From a virus, in the IMG/VR virus record IMGVR_UViG_3300017724_000021, positions 1-36,273 of that record: a stretch of DNA of 36,273 nucleotides; one strand, 5' to 3'. The notes beneath the pieces are model-generated. The model ran no database searches. It worked only from the letters and a program-made list of their open reading frames with translations, and had not been told where the DNA came from. Below are positions 24,739 to 32,726 of the stretch, in pieces. Within the stretch, counting starts at the first letter, position 1; each line of letters starts with the position of its first letter. Both the position numbers and the translations under genes were made by a program.

Positions 24739-27183
24739 TTATCCTAATAGTGAGTTTACAATATTATCTACGCTATCCCCAGCCTCTGGAAGTTCACCCC
24801 TGTTTCCTTGACGCTGAGAAAGCAATTTGCTTTGCTCAGAAGACTGCTTCTTTACTCTGTCGTCCTTTCTGTCTTCTTTTAAAACTTCAAGTTTTTGCTT
24901 AAACTCTTGATCTTCAGTCTTAAACCCAAGAGTGGCTTGAGCTTTAATAATCTCGATTTCCTTTCTGAACTGATGTTTCACCTCCTCTAGCTGACCCTCA
25001 AGCTGGGTCTTAAGCTGCATTTGCTGGGCCTCTAGCTGAGCTTCCATTTGCATCTCTTGCATCTTAGCCTGCGAAGCGGCTTGAGCGGCTTGTTGGGCTG
25101 ACTGAGCTTGCATCTGTGAGTTTTGAGCAGCTATTTGTTGCTGTTGGGCCATACGCTTCTTGCGTCTTACCACCAAAAGCCTTTCGGCCTGGTTAACATC
25201 CTTCATGTTCCTAATCGCAATCGCATCTTCGAGGTCTATCTCTTTTTGCTGAATAGCCATCTGAACATTTTGCTCTAAGTATGCCTTGTCTTTGTCTTCC
25301 ATCTCCTTCACCACCTGTACACCAAAGTTGTACATAGGGAGGTCATTGAACGAAGAAAGAACAGCCATATTTTCCTTACCTATGGCGTTGCTGTATATCT
25401 CATGAAGAACAGACTCTTCTGGTATTATTTGCAGACACTTAACTATATCTTCACAAACCTTTTTGTAAAGAATCATAGAAGCGTTAGTGATATCGTATAT
25501 AGCGTTATTGCCTGCGGAAATAGCATTTTGCTGAACCCCTACCAGGGTATCACCCTTAGGTGTAGAAGCGTCCATCATTTCATTGACACCTGTAGCGTCT
25601 CGGATCATACGCAGATAGTGATTGTAAAGACCAATGAGCTCATTGATGTTTCGAATACTATTCCCTATCTCTCTTACTGGTGGGTTCTGAAACCCTCCCT
25701 CTGGGTTTTTACTTCTATAGTAGAATACACCAGTCTGCTCGTAGATATCATGCAAGTCCAAAGGCTGTAAATCTCCGCCTTTACCTAGCTGCACATTCTC
25801 CAATCCCTCGATATCAATGATCAATCCGTCTGGTTTCGCTTTAGCGATAGCTTGCTGGATCTTAAGGTGGGTTAGCTGGAGCATGTCAGCAAAACCAGTA
25901 CAGCTAGACACCATAGACTTCGGCATCATGTCCCGAATATTGGTAGCCACTGGAGAATAAGACAGCCTCACAGATGATATATCGTGGATGTTCTTTGGTA
26001 CGTTCTTAGACCTTCCGTAATTAAATACAATGTTAGATCCGTTCATGACATACATGCCACCGTACACAGTGGCGACATCCATCTTTACTGGATTTCTTTC
26101 AAATACACTGCCTGGTTTCTCAGAGTATTCAAAGCCCTTCATGAAGAAGTTTACGTTACCGAAACGGTTTTCCTTCTCTTCGAAGTATATGCAATCAACA
26201 GAAATAAATTCGAACTCAAGTACATCAACCATGTACTCGTCATATCCATAGTCAGTTCTTTGAGATAGGTTGTTATAACTGCTCTTACCAAAAGAGCTTG
26301 GGTTGTTCCCATACTTCCCCTTAACTGATTTAGCCAACTCCTCAAGCTGCTCTTCTGTAATCTCACCAGCAGATATCCTTCTTAGCTCCTGTATAGAAAT
26401 AGACTTAACATGCCCTGCATAAATTAAATCCTCAAAAAAAGGATCTTCTGTATGGCTGTGAATAAACGTAGAGGGATCTACGTAATCAGTCTTAATGCCG
26501 TGATTAGGGTCGTTACTTCTTTTCACAACGCACATGCCCAGGGCGACGAGATCATTAACACACCTTCGTAGGGTTCCGTCGTTGAAATTGTTCCATGAAA
26601 GGGTCATGTTAGTCCCTATCTGAGCTGCAATCTCTGCGTCAGTTTTGACGTTAGTACCCAAAAGTATTTCAGCCTCCTCTAAAGAGTCTGGGAGCTGATC
26701 TGGATCCTCTCCAATCACCATGCCTGTTTGCTGCTTAAGCTGCTGCAACTGCTTCTTTGCCTCAACCTGGATCTCCATCCTTCTCTTCTTGTTGTTCTTT
26801 TCAGAAGAAGAAAGAGGGTCAATAGCCTCTAGGTTAGGATACGGATCTTTGGACAAAATTTTGTTTACTACAACCCTTACGAATTTAGGTAAAATAGGAA
26901 CAGGGGTGTAGTCCATATTCATCAAGCTTCCGTCACCATCGTTAGGATTAAGGGATCTGAGAAGCTTTTTGTATATGTTGGTGTCTTGAGTGCCGTTAGC
27001 GTAATCTCGGCTTCTTTCGAATACCGCATTTCTTTTACCGTAAAGAGATGTAGACTCCTTTATTTTGCCCCACTGGTTTTCAATAGCCTTTGCATACTGC
27101 AAGCCATAAGACATACTCTCCTTAGTTGATGCGTCTGCCAAAGGGTTTGGGAAGGAATGCTTGCTATTTTTATCGAGGCTCAT
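24739..27183 (-). CDS. Portal protein
   Basis: The 814-residue protein directly follows the terminase gene, as portal genes usually do. It has a helical N-terminus (KRNAVFERSRDYANGTQD), a MDYTPVPILPKFVRVVVNKIL stretch typical of podoviral portals, an aromatic middle, and at residues about 675-785 a very long Gln/Ala/Lys-rich coiled coil (for example QMQAQSAQQAAQAASQAK) that could extend the barrel inside the capsid. The length fits large portals of crAss-like phages. A promoter lies 26 bases upstream. Confidence 0.9.
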   Translation of the reverse strand: MSLDKNSKHSFPNPLADASTKESMSYGLQYAKAIENQWGKIKESTSLYGKRNAVFERSRDYANGTQDTNIYKKLLRSLNPNDGDGSLMNMDYTPVPILPKFVRVVVNKILSKDPYPNLEAIDPLSSSEKNNKKRRMEIQVEAKKQLQQLKQQTGMVIGEDPDQLPDSLEEAEILLGTNVKTDAEIAAQIGTNMTLSWNNFNDGTLRRCVNDLVALGMCVVKRSNDPNHGIKTDYVDPSTFIHSHTEDPFFEDLIYAGHVKSISIQELRRISAGEITEEQLEELAKSVKGKYGNNPSSFGKSSYNNLSQRTDYGYDEYMVDVLEFEFISVDCIYFEEKENRFGNVNFFMKGFEYSEKPGSVFERNPVKMDVATVYGGMYVMNGSNIVFNYGRSKNVPKNIHDISSVRLSYSPVATNIRDMMPKSMVSSCTGFADMLQLTHLKIQQAIAKAKPDGLIIDIEGLENVQLGKGGDLQPLDLHDIYEQTGVFYYRSKNPEGGFQNPPVREIGNSIRNINELIGLYNHYLRMIRDATGVNEMMDASTPKGDTLVGVQQNAISAGNNAIYDITNASMILYKKVCEDIVKCLQIIPEESVLHEIYSNAIGKENMAVLSSFNDLPMYNFGVQVVKEMEDKDKAYLEQNVQMAIQQKEIDLEDAIAIRNMKDVNQAERLLVVRRKKRMAQQQQIAAQNSQMQAQSAQQAAQAASQAKMQEMQMEAQLEAQQMQLKTQLEGQLEEVKHQFRKEIEIIKAQATLGFKTEDQEFKQKLEVLKEDRKDDRVKKQSSEQSKLLSQRQGNRGELPEAGDSVDNIVNSLLG

Positions 27184-27209
27184 AATTTACTTGCATTATG
27201 CATATTCTG

Positions 27210-27217
27210 CAAATATA
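27210..27217 (-). promoter_or_regulatory. -7 promoter element for the portal gene
   Basis: The minus strand reads TATATTTG, exact consensus, with a 26-base gap to the portal ATG. It lies in the only gap between terminase and portal. No well-spaced TTG is visible. Confidence 0.55.
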
Positions 27218-27228
27218 ACAAATCGTCG

Positions 27229-29343
27229 TTAGACCTTATATTTTCTAAAAAACACCTTTTCCTTAAAGTCAGACTTAGGTTTTTCTTTTTCTTTTTGAGC
27301 TGCAAGCAAAGCCAGACCAGAACTAATAGTTAAGTCAAACTTAGTTCTTTTGTCTATTTTAAACCCAATCCAATCCTCAAGGGTTTTGTTAAAGTACATG
27401 GCTCCTGTTTCTCCGCTTTCGTAATTTACACCAACGTGATCGTGAATGTATTTCTCTATAGATTGAGCATGAGACTGTATTACGTCCTGAGAGTTAGACG
27501 GTATGCCTTTTGTCTTTACGTTTACGTGAGAAGAGCTGCTCATAAGGTGTCTCGGTCTATCCATTAAGTAGCCGTCATAACCCCTTGACTCAAAGTACCT
27601 TACAATACCGTACTTATTGTTCTCTACAAGTAAAGGATACCCATAATAAAACGCACACATAAGGACGTCCTCATAGAATATACTGGCTAGGTCTGGCCTA
27701 GAGGCATACTCCACAACAAACATGTTAGAGGGACGGTTCATGCTAAACTTATTGTACATATGAAGAGCCCCTTTAGAACCTCTATTGTCCACAGTGGCAT
27801 CTAGGTCATATGAGTCAACTCCTCCACAGCCATAAGAAGTGAACGGGGCTATTTTTTTTCCTCTTTCAGTTTTAGATATATTTCTTTCAGAAGGATCAGG
27901 CATCCAAGACACCCTAAACCTACCGTTAGGGGTGGGCGAGAAAGCAACCTCTTTGTCTTTTTCCTTCCACGTAAAGTTACCGACAACGACAGGATTAGGG
28001 AACAGCTCGTCATTGTACTCTATTTGCTGATATATCTTACCTATATTAAATAAACTTCCCTCAATACTATCTCTAAACGCTTCATCTTCGGTAAACGGAA
28101 ACTGTCTAGTAACCTCGTTTAGTTCAGACGGGTTATCTTTAAACGACTTGCGTTCATTCTTGAGATAGGTCTTACTGCCAATTTCGATGGTATCTCCATC
28201 TATACCATGTATGTGTACGCTTTGGGGCGGATCCTCAACAACAGCATTGCCATAAACATCAAAGAAACCCTCTAAAGCATCATAGGCTGGGATAAATATT
28301 CTGTAGAGTCCTGTTTTTGTCCTGTCGTTATTGTTTCGCTCATTAGGATCAGAATCATACCACAGCCCCTTGTATTCCTCACCCCCTTTGTTCATGGGGT
28401 TTACCGTACTCCCCACAATGGCTTTACCCACCACCTTGCGCCCCACGATTAAACAAGTACGCTCAATCCTCCAGGCTTCTCTAATGTCAGTTGGTTTTTC
28501 CCACTTACCAGCCTCGTCGAGGTAAAGCATGTGTAGTTTTTCACCGTCATACGCATTGTTCGTGGTGTTCTTCCAGTTAATTACCGTGTTTAAAGCGTCA
28601 CCCCTATGTGAGGTCTTATTGTTTTTAGTGATACGCTTTGACGGCTCACGAAATGCAAGTTCCATGCGTGGGTTGGTGGTACCGTCCTGGATAGGCTTGA
28701 AGAAGAATGGGTAGCTGCGAAAGATCGCAACCACCTTCTTCATGAATATGTTCTCTTGCGAGTCTTTACCAGTTTTCGATTGTATGCCAAGAAGCTTCTC
28801 TTTAACTTGACTAGCTTCATCCACAAGGACAGCAGAGCATATGTTAGTGTAGCCAGAACGACGACACTTAGTATAAAGCTGACCGAAACAACGAGGGTCA
28901 GCTTCACAAGCAGCCATGTGCGTAAAGATGTCTTTTTGGAAAGCGAGGTATGATGGATATCCGATATCAATTTTAGACCATTGTAGAAACATATAGTGTC
29001 TCCCTGTAATATACGTAGGCTCCCCATTATTGTAAAACCATACACCGTCGCGCCTACGCTGAAACTCTTGCTCGATGTAAGAACGAAACTTGTTACGAAA
29101 CTCGGCAGGTTTTTCGAGCCACTCATCCATACTGCGTATCCTGCGCATTTCCTCTGGCATAGGTGTGCGCTTCCACAACTGCAACTTCTTTGGCTGGTCA
29201 TGGAAGAGAATTTGCGATTTGCGCGGTTTCTTTGGCAGGACCACGAGTAACCCGTGGAGCTCGACAACTTGTCCTTCTGTACCGTTAGGGTCGATCTTAA
29301 TCCCTTTAGTTTCATACCCCTTTATGTCGATTATAGTGGACAT
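27229..29343 (-). CDS. terL: Terminase large subunit
   Basis: The 704-residue DNA-packaging motor resembles crAss-type terminases: RNKFRSYIEQEFQRRRDGVW, then YNNGEPTYITGRHYMFLQWS. An atypical Walker A (TKCRRSGYTN) is at about residues 158-167, Walker B (MLYLDEAG) at about 272-279 and a coupling motif (GSTVNP) after it. The nuclease half includes a YGCGGVDSYDLDAT acidic site and a VVEYASRPD motif. I choose the ATG at 29343, which overlaps the preceding stop (TGATG), not the TTG three bases upstream. It cuts and translocates DNA through the portal encoded next. Confidence 0.93.
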   Translation of the reverse strand: MSTIIDIKGYETKGIKIDPNGTEGQVVELHGLLVVLPKKPRKSQILFHDQPKKLQLWKRTPMPEEMRRIRSMDEWLEKPAEFRNKFRSYIEQEFQRRRDGVWFYNNGEPTYITGRHYMFLQWSKIDIGYPSYLAFQKDIFTHMAACEADPRCFGQLYTKCRRSGYTNICSAVLVDEASQVKEKLLGIQSKTGKDSQENIFMKKVVAIFRSYPFFFKPIQDGTTNPRMELAFREPSKRITKNNKTSHRGDALNTVINWKNTTNNAYDGEKLHMLYLDEAGKWEKPTDIREAWRIERTCLIVGRKVVGKAIVGSTVNPMNKGGEEYKGLWYDSDPNERNNNDRTKTGLYRIFIPAYDALEGFFDVYGNAVVEDPPQSVHIHGIDGDTIEIGSKTYLKNERKSFKDNPSELNEVTRQFPFTEDEAFRDSIEGSLFNIGKIYQQIEYNDELFPNPVVVGNFTWKEKDKEVAFSPTPNGRFRVSWMPDPSERNISKTERGKKIAPFTSYGCGGVDSYDLDATVDNRGSKGALHMYNKFSMNRPSNMFVVEYASRPDLASIFYEDVLMCAFYYGYPLLVENNKYGIVRYFESRGYDGYLMDRPRHLMSSSSHVNVKTKGIPSNSQDVIQSHAQSIEKYIHDHVGVNYESGETGAMYFNKTLEDWIGFKIDKRTKFDLTISSGLALLAAQKEKEKPKSDFKEKVFFRKYKV

Positions 29344-29531
29344 CAAAAGCTCTGTCCGTGTGAGTTCATTCTACCCAGCAAAGGTACACCATCTTTAGGG
29401 TTTTTAATCTCCATTTGTTCGCCACACTCACACTGGCCTTCAGGGTAGTAAACACTACCTTCTTTGAACTTCATGGTAAGGCTTCTTACAGATTTCTCTG
29501 CTTTACATTTTCTGCAAATTAGATCGGGCAT
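29343..29531 (-). CDS. Small zinc-ribbon protein
   Basis: The 62-residue protein has a C-x2-C pair at residues 6 and 9 and a C-x-C pair at 34 and 36 (CRKCK; CECGEQ), a likely zinc-binding ribbon. Its stop overlaps the terminase start. It may be a packaging accessory or DNA/RNA-binding factor; position next to the terminase is the only hint. Confidence 0.75.
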   Translation of the reverse strand: MPDLICRKCKAEKSVRSLTMKFKEGSVYYPEGQCECGEQMEIKNPKDGVPLLGRMNSHGQSF

Positions 29532-29549
29532 ATTGTTTAATTTAATTCG

Positions 29550-29623
29550 TACACCAGACAGGATTCGAACCTGTGACCGTCTGCTTAGAAGGCAGATGCT
29601 CTATCCAACTGAGCTACTGGTGC
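29550..29623 (-). tRNA. tRNA-Arg (TCT)
   Basis: The 74-base sequence folds as a full cloverleaf: acceptor GCACCAG/CTGGTGT (first pair G-T), D arm with GAGC, anticodon loop CTTCTAA and a TTCGAAT T-loop. The anticodon TCT reads AGA and AGG. No CCA is encoded. It lies three bases after the other tRNA. Confidence 0.95.
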
Positions 29624-29626
29624 ATG

Positions 29627-29700
29627 TGCTCCCTCCAGGACTTGAACCTGGGACCTGCCGATTATGAGTCGGATGCTCTAACCGACTGAGCTAAGAGAGC
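29627..29700 (-). tRNA. tRNA with CAT anticodon, probably Ile2
   Basis: The 74-base cloverleaf has acceptor GCTCTCT/AGGGAGC, D arm GCTC/GAGC, anticodon loop CTCATAA and T-loop TTCAAGT; CCA is not encoded. The CAT anticodon fits elongator Met or Ile2, in which lysidine lets it read ATA. The TTCAAGT loop and the CGACTCATAATCG core resemble E. coli ileX rather than the elongator Met tRNAs. The first anticodon-stem pair is mismatched. Confidence 0.93.
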
Positions 29701-29743
29701 TTAAAGTTTACCTTTAGGTTACAGGCTGTATTGTTTTGATTAT

Positions 29744-29771
29744 CAAAGTTATAGTCGTCCCAGTAGATCAA
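29744..29771 (-). promoter_or_regulatory. Promoter for the tRNA pair
   Basis: The minus strand has TTG at 29771-29769, a 17-base spacer and TAACTTTG at 29751-29744, about 43 bases before the first tRNA. It overlaps the end of the preceding gene. It is a good match to the Bacteroidetes promoter and may also serve the zinc-ribbon and terminase genes. Confidence 0.65.
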
Positions 29772-29781
29772 TCCACTAGCG

Positions 29782-30072
29782 TTATTTTGAGAACCTTTCT
29801 GCAAAACCCCCTGAGTAGTCTTTTTCGTTTTCGATTTCTCCATTGTTCTTGAGTTCTTTAACCATTTGTTCTAGCCTCTGGCGCTCCACCAAAAGCTCTT
29901 TACAGTCAATGGCCGTTTGCTTTATGGATTGGAGCTCGGCCTTACGCGCTGACCCTCCCGCTTCGGGATCAACAGGCTTCTTGACTTCCTCAATCATATT
30001 ATTAATGGCAATCTCCATACTATCCATTAGCCTTTGGGCGGCGCTAACAGTGGTAAACTTAGACTTCGACAT
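29782..30072 (-). CDS. Helical protein, possible small terminase subunit
   Basis: An upstream ATG would extend the frame deep into the GroES-like gene, so I prefer the ATG at 30072 (14-base overlap), giving 96 residues from MSKSKFTTVSA. The sequence is helical throughout (AAQRLMDSMEIAINNMIEEVK; ELLVERQRLEQMVKELKN) and ends with DYSGGFAERFSK. Its position before the terminase, with only tRNAs and a zinc ribbon between, suits a small terminase subunit, but no helix-turn-helix is clear. The coding call is firm, the function weak. Confidence 0.75.
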   Translation of the reverse strand: MSKSKFTTVSAAQRLMDSMEIAINNMIEEVKKPVDPEAGGSARKAELQSIKQTAIDCKELLVERQRLEQMVKELKNNGEIENEKDYSGGFAERFSK

Positions 30073-30643
30073 ATAACAAGTCTTCTGTACGGGTTCTGTA
30101 GTATTCCTTACCATCGATGGTAATTCTGTAATCACGGTTTTCTTTAAACCCAACTACATCACCTACTTCTAGCCCCGCTTCTTTAATACCAGAAGACGAA
30201 AACGCGACCCTACCTCTTGTTGGTAGCTTCTCGCTAAGTTTGACAACCTCGATAAGCTTCGATTCTTGAACTTCTTCCTCTTCGATAGCCTCAAGAAGAC
30301 TCCAACCCGCAAGAGGGTGGACATCACCAGTACTACTATCTTTAAAAGCAATAGCTTGATTATTGATAGCATGATCTTCATCATATCTGACAAGGTAGTG
30401 ATTGTCATCACCAGTAAGTGGCTGGCCTTCATTGATAACCACGAGGTGATGGAAGTAAAGCGTGTCGCCAGGCTTGACCCCAGTCTCGTACTTAAACGGA
30501 ACAGCCACGACAGGGCCTTCTGTAATTCTGTTTTCAAATTCATTAAATCTATTGTCTACGTATAATTCTAATCCACCACTCGTTGTAATGGTGTCGTCTA
30601 TAGTCTTTTCTAACTCGACTACGAATAAGTTAAAAGTCTTCAT
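30059..30643 (-). CDS. Double-length GroES-like co-chaperonin
   Basis: The 194-residue protein is about twice the length of bacterial GroES and reads as two GroES folds in tandem. Half one (1 to about 115): NLFVVELEK, a mobile-loop-like TTSGGLELYVD, EGPVVAVP and the hallmark VKPGDTLYFHH. Half two (about 113-194): SLLEAIEEEE, TRGRVAFSS, LEVGDVVGFKENRDY and a RTEDLLYVEV end, with a much shorter loop. The GD-x-x-x-F signature occurs at residues 59-64 and 161-166. It probably replaces the host GroES lid when GroEL folds phage proteins such as the capsid. Confidence 0.8.
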   Translation of the reverse strand: MKTFNLFVVELEKTIDDTITTSGGLELYVDNRFNEFENRITEGPVVAVPFKYETGVKPGDTLYFHHLVVINEGQPLTGDDNHYLVRYDEDHAINNQAIAFKDSSTGDVHPLAGWSLLEAIEEEEVQESKLIEVVKLSEKLPTRGRVAFSSSGIKEAGLEVGDVVGFKENRDYRITIDGKEYYRTRTEDLLYVEV

Positions 30644-30646
30644 TCA

Positions 30647-30883
30647 TTAAAAATTTAAATCAAATTCAAGTACACAGGGCATCTCATCTACTGCCTTCCA
30701 CAGCATAGTACCTTCATCATTTTCAATGTATATAAGATATCGCTGTTTTCCAAACTTATGGAGCTGTCTTTCGTCTTCAACAATAGCTGAGACCTCTCCA
30801 GATCCTGCTCTCATACCTACGTAATAGGCCATGCCATTTTTAGGGTCTCTTCCGACCACAATTTTTCTAATAAGTCCTTCCAT
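30647..30883 (-). CDS. Small conserved-type protein of unknown function
   Basis: The 78-residue protein starts MEGLIRKIVVGRDPKNGMAY and ends in CVLEFDLNF. It is a mixed alpha/beta fold without obvious motifs. It follows the next upstream gene by one base and precedes the GroES-like gene by three, so it belongs to the same operon. I have a faint memory of such proteins next to phage GroES genes but cannot confirm it. Confidence 0.7.
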   Translation of the reverse strand: MEGLIRKIVVGRDPKNGMAYYVGMRAGSGEVSAIVEDERQLHKFGKQRYLIYIENDEGTMLWKAVDEMPCVLEFDLNF

Positions 30884-30884
30884 T

Positions 30885-31181
30885 TTAGTTTAGGGATATG
30901 CCCAATTCACCAAGGAGGTCATCCAGTGAGTCGTCTTCCTGATAGGCGCTGTCCATAACTTGCTTTACCGTTTCTAGTTCCTCCCTGCTTTCTAGGTTAA
31001 AGCTGTACATTGTTTTCATTTCTGCGCTCTCATCACCAACCTCTACAGCGTCGAGGTCTATAACCCCGATAACTATAGTTGCTAAGGTGCGATCTTTCAT
31101 TTCGAACTCATCAATCGTCTCCTCCATCTTTTTGACGAGGGAGTACATTTCGGCAAAGAAGAGGGTGTCTTTCGGGTTCAT
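30885..31181 (-). CDS. Small acidic protein, first gene of co-chaperonin operon
   Basis: The 98-residue acidic protein starts MNPKDTLFFAEMYS and has a helical YSLVKKMEETIDEFEM segment and an Asp/Glu-rich tail. It is the first gene after a well-spaced promoter and faces the plus-strand gene at 31218. No family is recognised. Confidence 0.7.
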   Translation of the reverse strand: MNPKDTLFFAEMYSLVKKMEETIDEFEMKDRTLATIVIGVIDLDAVEVGDESAEMKTMYSFNLESREELETVKQVMDSAYQEDDSLDDLLGELGISLN

Positions 31182-31185
31182 GATG

Positions 31186-31193
31186 TAAATTTG
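31186..31193 (+). promoter_or_regulatory. -7 element for the winged-helix-like gene
   Basis: The plus strand reads TAAATTTG, an exact TAnnTTTG match, 24 bases before the ATG at 31218. It lies next to the opposing leftward box at 31201-31208, so the two promoters face each other. No -33 TTG is visible. Confidence 0.5.
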
Positions 31194-31200
31194 TTTAAGT

Positions 31201-31232
31201 CAAATATACGAATTAATATGCCTAGGTCTCAA
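31201..31232 (-). promoter_or_regulatory. Promoter for the co-chaperonin operon
   Basis: The minus strand has TTG at 31232-31230, a 21-base spacer and TATATTTG at 31208-31201, 19 bases before the ATG at 31181. It lies partly within the start of the opposing gene, so transcription of one could affect the other. Confidence 0.7.
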
Positions 31233-31634
31233 GTTAAGAAAACAAGGATGTTCAGGGACTTTTCAAAAATGCCCTCTAGGTTCGTAAAGAACAACCATTT
31301 AAAAAATCTCAAGAGTGCTACAGAAGAGTTTGTTGACGGCAGCGAGATTACGAAGAGCTACCTGTACTTTATGCTGTTTGTTTACGAATTGGAATTCTTT
31401 ACTATATCGTGGGTGGCAAGTGAGTACGGCATGAACAAAAAGAACCTAGCTGACAGGATGATATACCCTTTAATGTCTTTAGGCTACCTATACAAGCACT
31501 TCGATAAGTTAACCCCCTCTCAAACCCTGGAGGATCACTTGTTTAGAGATGAAACTAAATTCAACTACCGAGTAAGATATGCGCTATCGCAGAAAGGCAG
31601 AATGGCAGTACAGCGTTTCTACAACTCACTTTAA
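31218..31634 (+). CDS. Winged-helix-like DNA-binding protein
   Basis: A TTG at 31191 would give a longer reading, but the ATG at 31218 is preferred because it is downstream of a TAnnTTTG box; the product is 138 residues. It has a basic N-terminus (PRSQVKKTRMFRDF), helices with YLYFMLFVYELEFFTISWVA, and SEYGMNKKNLADRMIYPLMS, which reads as a recognition-helix region. A possible wing (NYRVRYALSQKGRMAVQRF) is typical of winged-helix proteins. It is one of two plus-strand genes here and faces an operon promoter, so it may be a phage regulator. Confidence 0.75.
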   Translation: MPRSQVKKTRMFRDFSKMPSRFVKNNHLKNLKSATEEFVDGSEITKSYLYFMLFVYELEFFTISWVASEYGMNKKNLADRMIYPLMSLGYLYKHFDKLTPSQTLEDHLFRDETKFNYRVRYALSQKGRMAVQRFYNSL

Positions 31635-31658
31635 GCGTTTTCTAACTTAAGGTTTTTT
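31629..31658 (+). terminator. Possible terminator after the winged-helix-like gene
   Basis: A 7-bp stem CTTTAAG/CTTAAGG (one T-G pair) with a 10-base loop is followed by TTTTTT. It overlaps the stop codon region of the gene and the end of the converging minus-strand gene. Confidence 0.5.
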
Positions 31659-32167
31659 ATGTAAAACTCGGCACCTGCATTTGGGCGATCATTAGTTGGA
31701 TTGTTCCAATAAATATATAAATCAACAAAAGTATTATTAGTAGTAGCGGCAAGTGTTTGATCAAACAAAGTAGCTTGACCTGACGTTATGTCTTGATTTG
31801 CTTGGTTTCCTCCTAAAGCTACGGATGTTGTTGTTGGACCGTTAGGCCAATGAGCCTTGTTTTCGGAATTTGTTCCGTCGCTCAAGAATAAATCAAAGGA
31901 TATCTTGTAGCTTGAGCCAACCGTGATTCCTCCGATCGTCCCAGCAAAGTTAGACGCTAATATGCCTACGTAGCTGGTTTGTTCTGTGGCGAAAACTCCC
32001 TTAAGCCATCCAGTACTTCCGTCTGGAGCCGATTGATTGGCCGTGAAGGACAAAGTTCCTTGAACAGAATCCCCAGTAAAAAAGTCATCAGCAATGGGAG
32101 TAGCTTCAACGGATCCACCCTGCGCCACAAAAACTGATCTATCTATAGATGTTCCTAGTCCTAACAT
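31631..32167 (-). CDS. Virion-like beta-sandwich protein
   Basis: The open frame reaches an ATG at 32215, but the ATG at 32167 is preferred: it lies exactly four bases after a TATCTTTG box, as for five other genes here. The 178-residue product begins MLGLGTSIDRSVFV and continues as Gly/Thr/Asn-rich strands ending in FVDLYIYWNNP and EFYIKNLKLENA, as in carbohydrate-binding or LamG-type modules of phage surface proteins. It overlaps nothing essential and may be an exposed decoration protein. Confidence 0.75.
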   Translation of the reverse strand: MLGLGTSIDRSVFVAQGGSVEATPIADDFFTGDSVQGTLSFTANQSAPDGSTGWLKGVFATEQTSYVGILASNFAGTIGGITVGSSYKISFDLFLSDGTNSENKAHWPNGPTTTSVALGGNQANQDITSGQATLFDQTLAATTNNTFVDLYIYWNNPTNDRPNAGAEFYIKNLKLENA

Positions 32168-32171
32168 AAAA

Positions 32172-32179
32172 CAAAGATA
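32172..32179 (-). promoter_or_regulatory. -7 promoter element four bases before ATG
   Basis: The minus strand reads TATCTTTG, then TTTT and the ATG at 32167. It lies at the stop-codon end of the endolysin gene (stop near 32181). It decides the start of the downstream gene. Confidence 0.6.
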
Positions 32180-32180
32180 A

Positions 32181-32645
32181 CTAAATGACTTTATAGTAAG
32201 TCCGACCCTTTTCATCTCTTAAGGCTCGCTTGATCTGCTTTCTGTTTTTCCCACCTTCTTTAAATGACACATGAACCCAAGCGGGGTCCTCGTCATCCCC
32301 GAATTCCCAGATCATCTGATCCCATTCCAGGTTCTTTTTTATGAAGTCAAATATCTCTGAGTTAGTAACCCTCCCATACATATCGGCGTCTATATCAATA
32401 GCCTCTCCAATCATATGCTGAGAGTATTTGCTCCCACCTATCGCCTTATTTAACTCCTTCGATCTAAATCCAGAGCTGATCCCAATAGGTACACCGAAGT
32501 GATCACGCACTGGTTGAAAAATGTGGTCCGCTACAGCCTGGAGGTTATGTATAGTCCACTTATCTGGGGTGTTGTCTATCCCCTTTCGGGTCGCGGTGTT
32601 GGATTTCACCACCTCCTTTAACATAAGGTTTTTGCTTAATTTCAT
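32181..32645 (-). CDS. M15-type D-Ala-D-Ala carboxypeptidase-like endolysin
   Basis: The 154-residue protein matches the M15A peptidase family: GVPIGISSGFRSKELNKAIGG is followed by SQHMIGEAIDID (zinc ligands His77 and Asp84) and WVHVSF (His125). Glu114 in IWEF may be the catalytic acid. These enzymes cut peptidoglycan stem peptides or cross-links; here it would release progeny. No signal peptide is present, so export would need a holin, and I see none. Confidence 0.9.
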   Translation of the reverse strand: MKLSKNLMLKEVVKSNTATRKGIDNTPDKWTIHNLQAVADHIFQPVRDHFGVPIGISSGFRSKELNKAIGGSKYSQHMIGEAIDIDADMYGRVTNSEIFDFIKKNLEWDQMIWEFGDDEDPAWVHVSFKEGGKNRKQIKRALRDEKGRTYYKVI

Positions 32646-32726
32646 TTTTCTGAGCCACCCAAGAAGGGTTGATTCTTTTGATTCGAGGGTTGTGATAATA
32701 TTTCTTCAATCTATGATTGAATATAG

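Noticed and set aside
28740-29315. Minus-strand frame of 191 codons
   Set aside because: It is an alternative frame inside the terminase gene, whose own frame has clear motor motifs.
29627-29700. Initiator tRNA-Met
   Set aside because: The three G-C pairs expected in the anticodon stem of initiator tRNA and the mismatched acceptor end are absent.
31191-31217. TTG start of the winged-helix-like gene
   Set aside because: It overlaps the -7 promoter element (31186-31193), so it would not be in the transcript.
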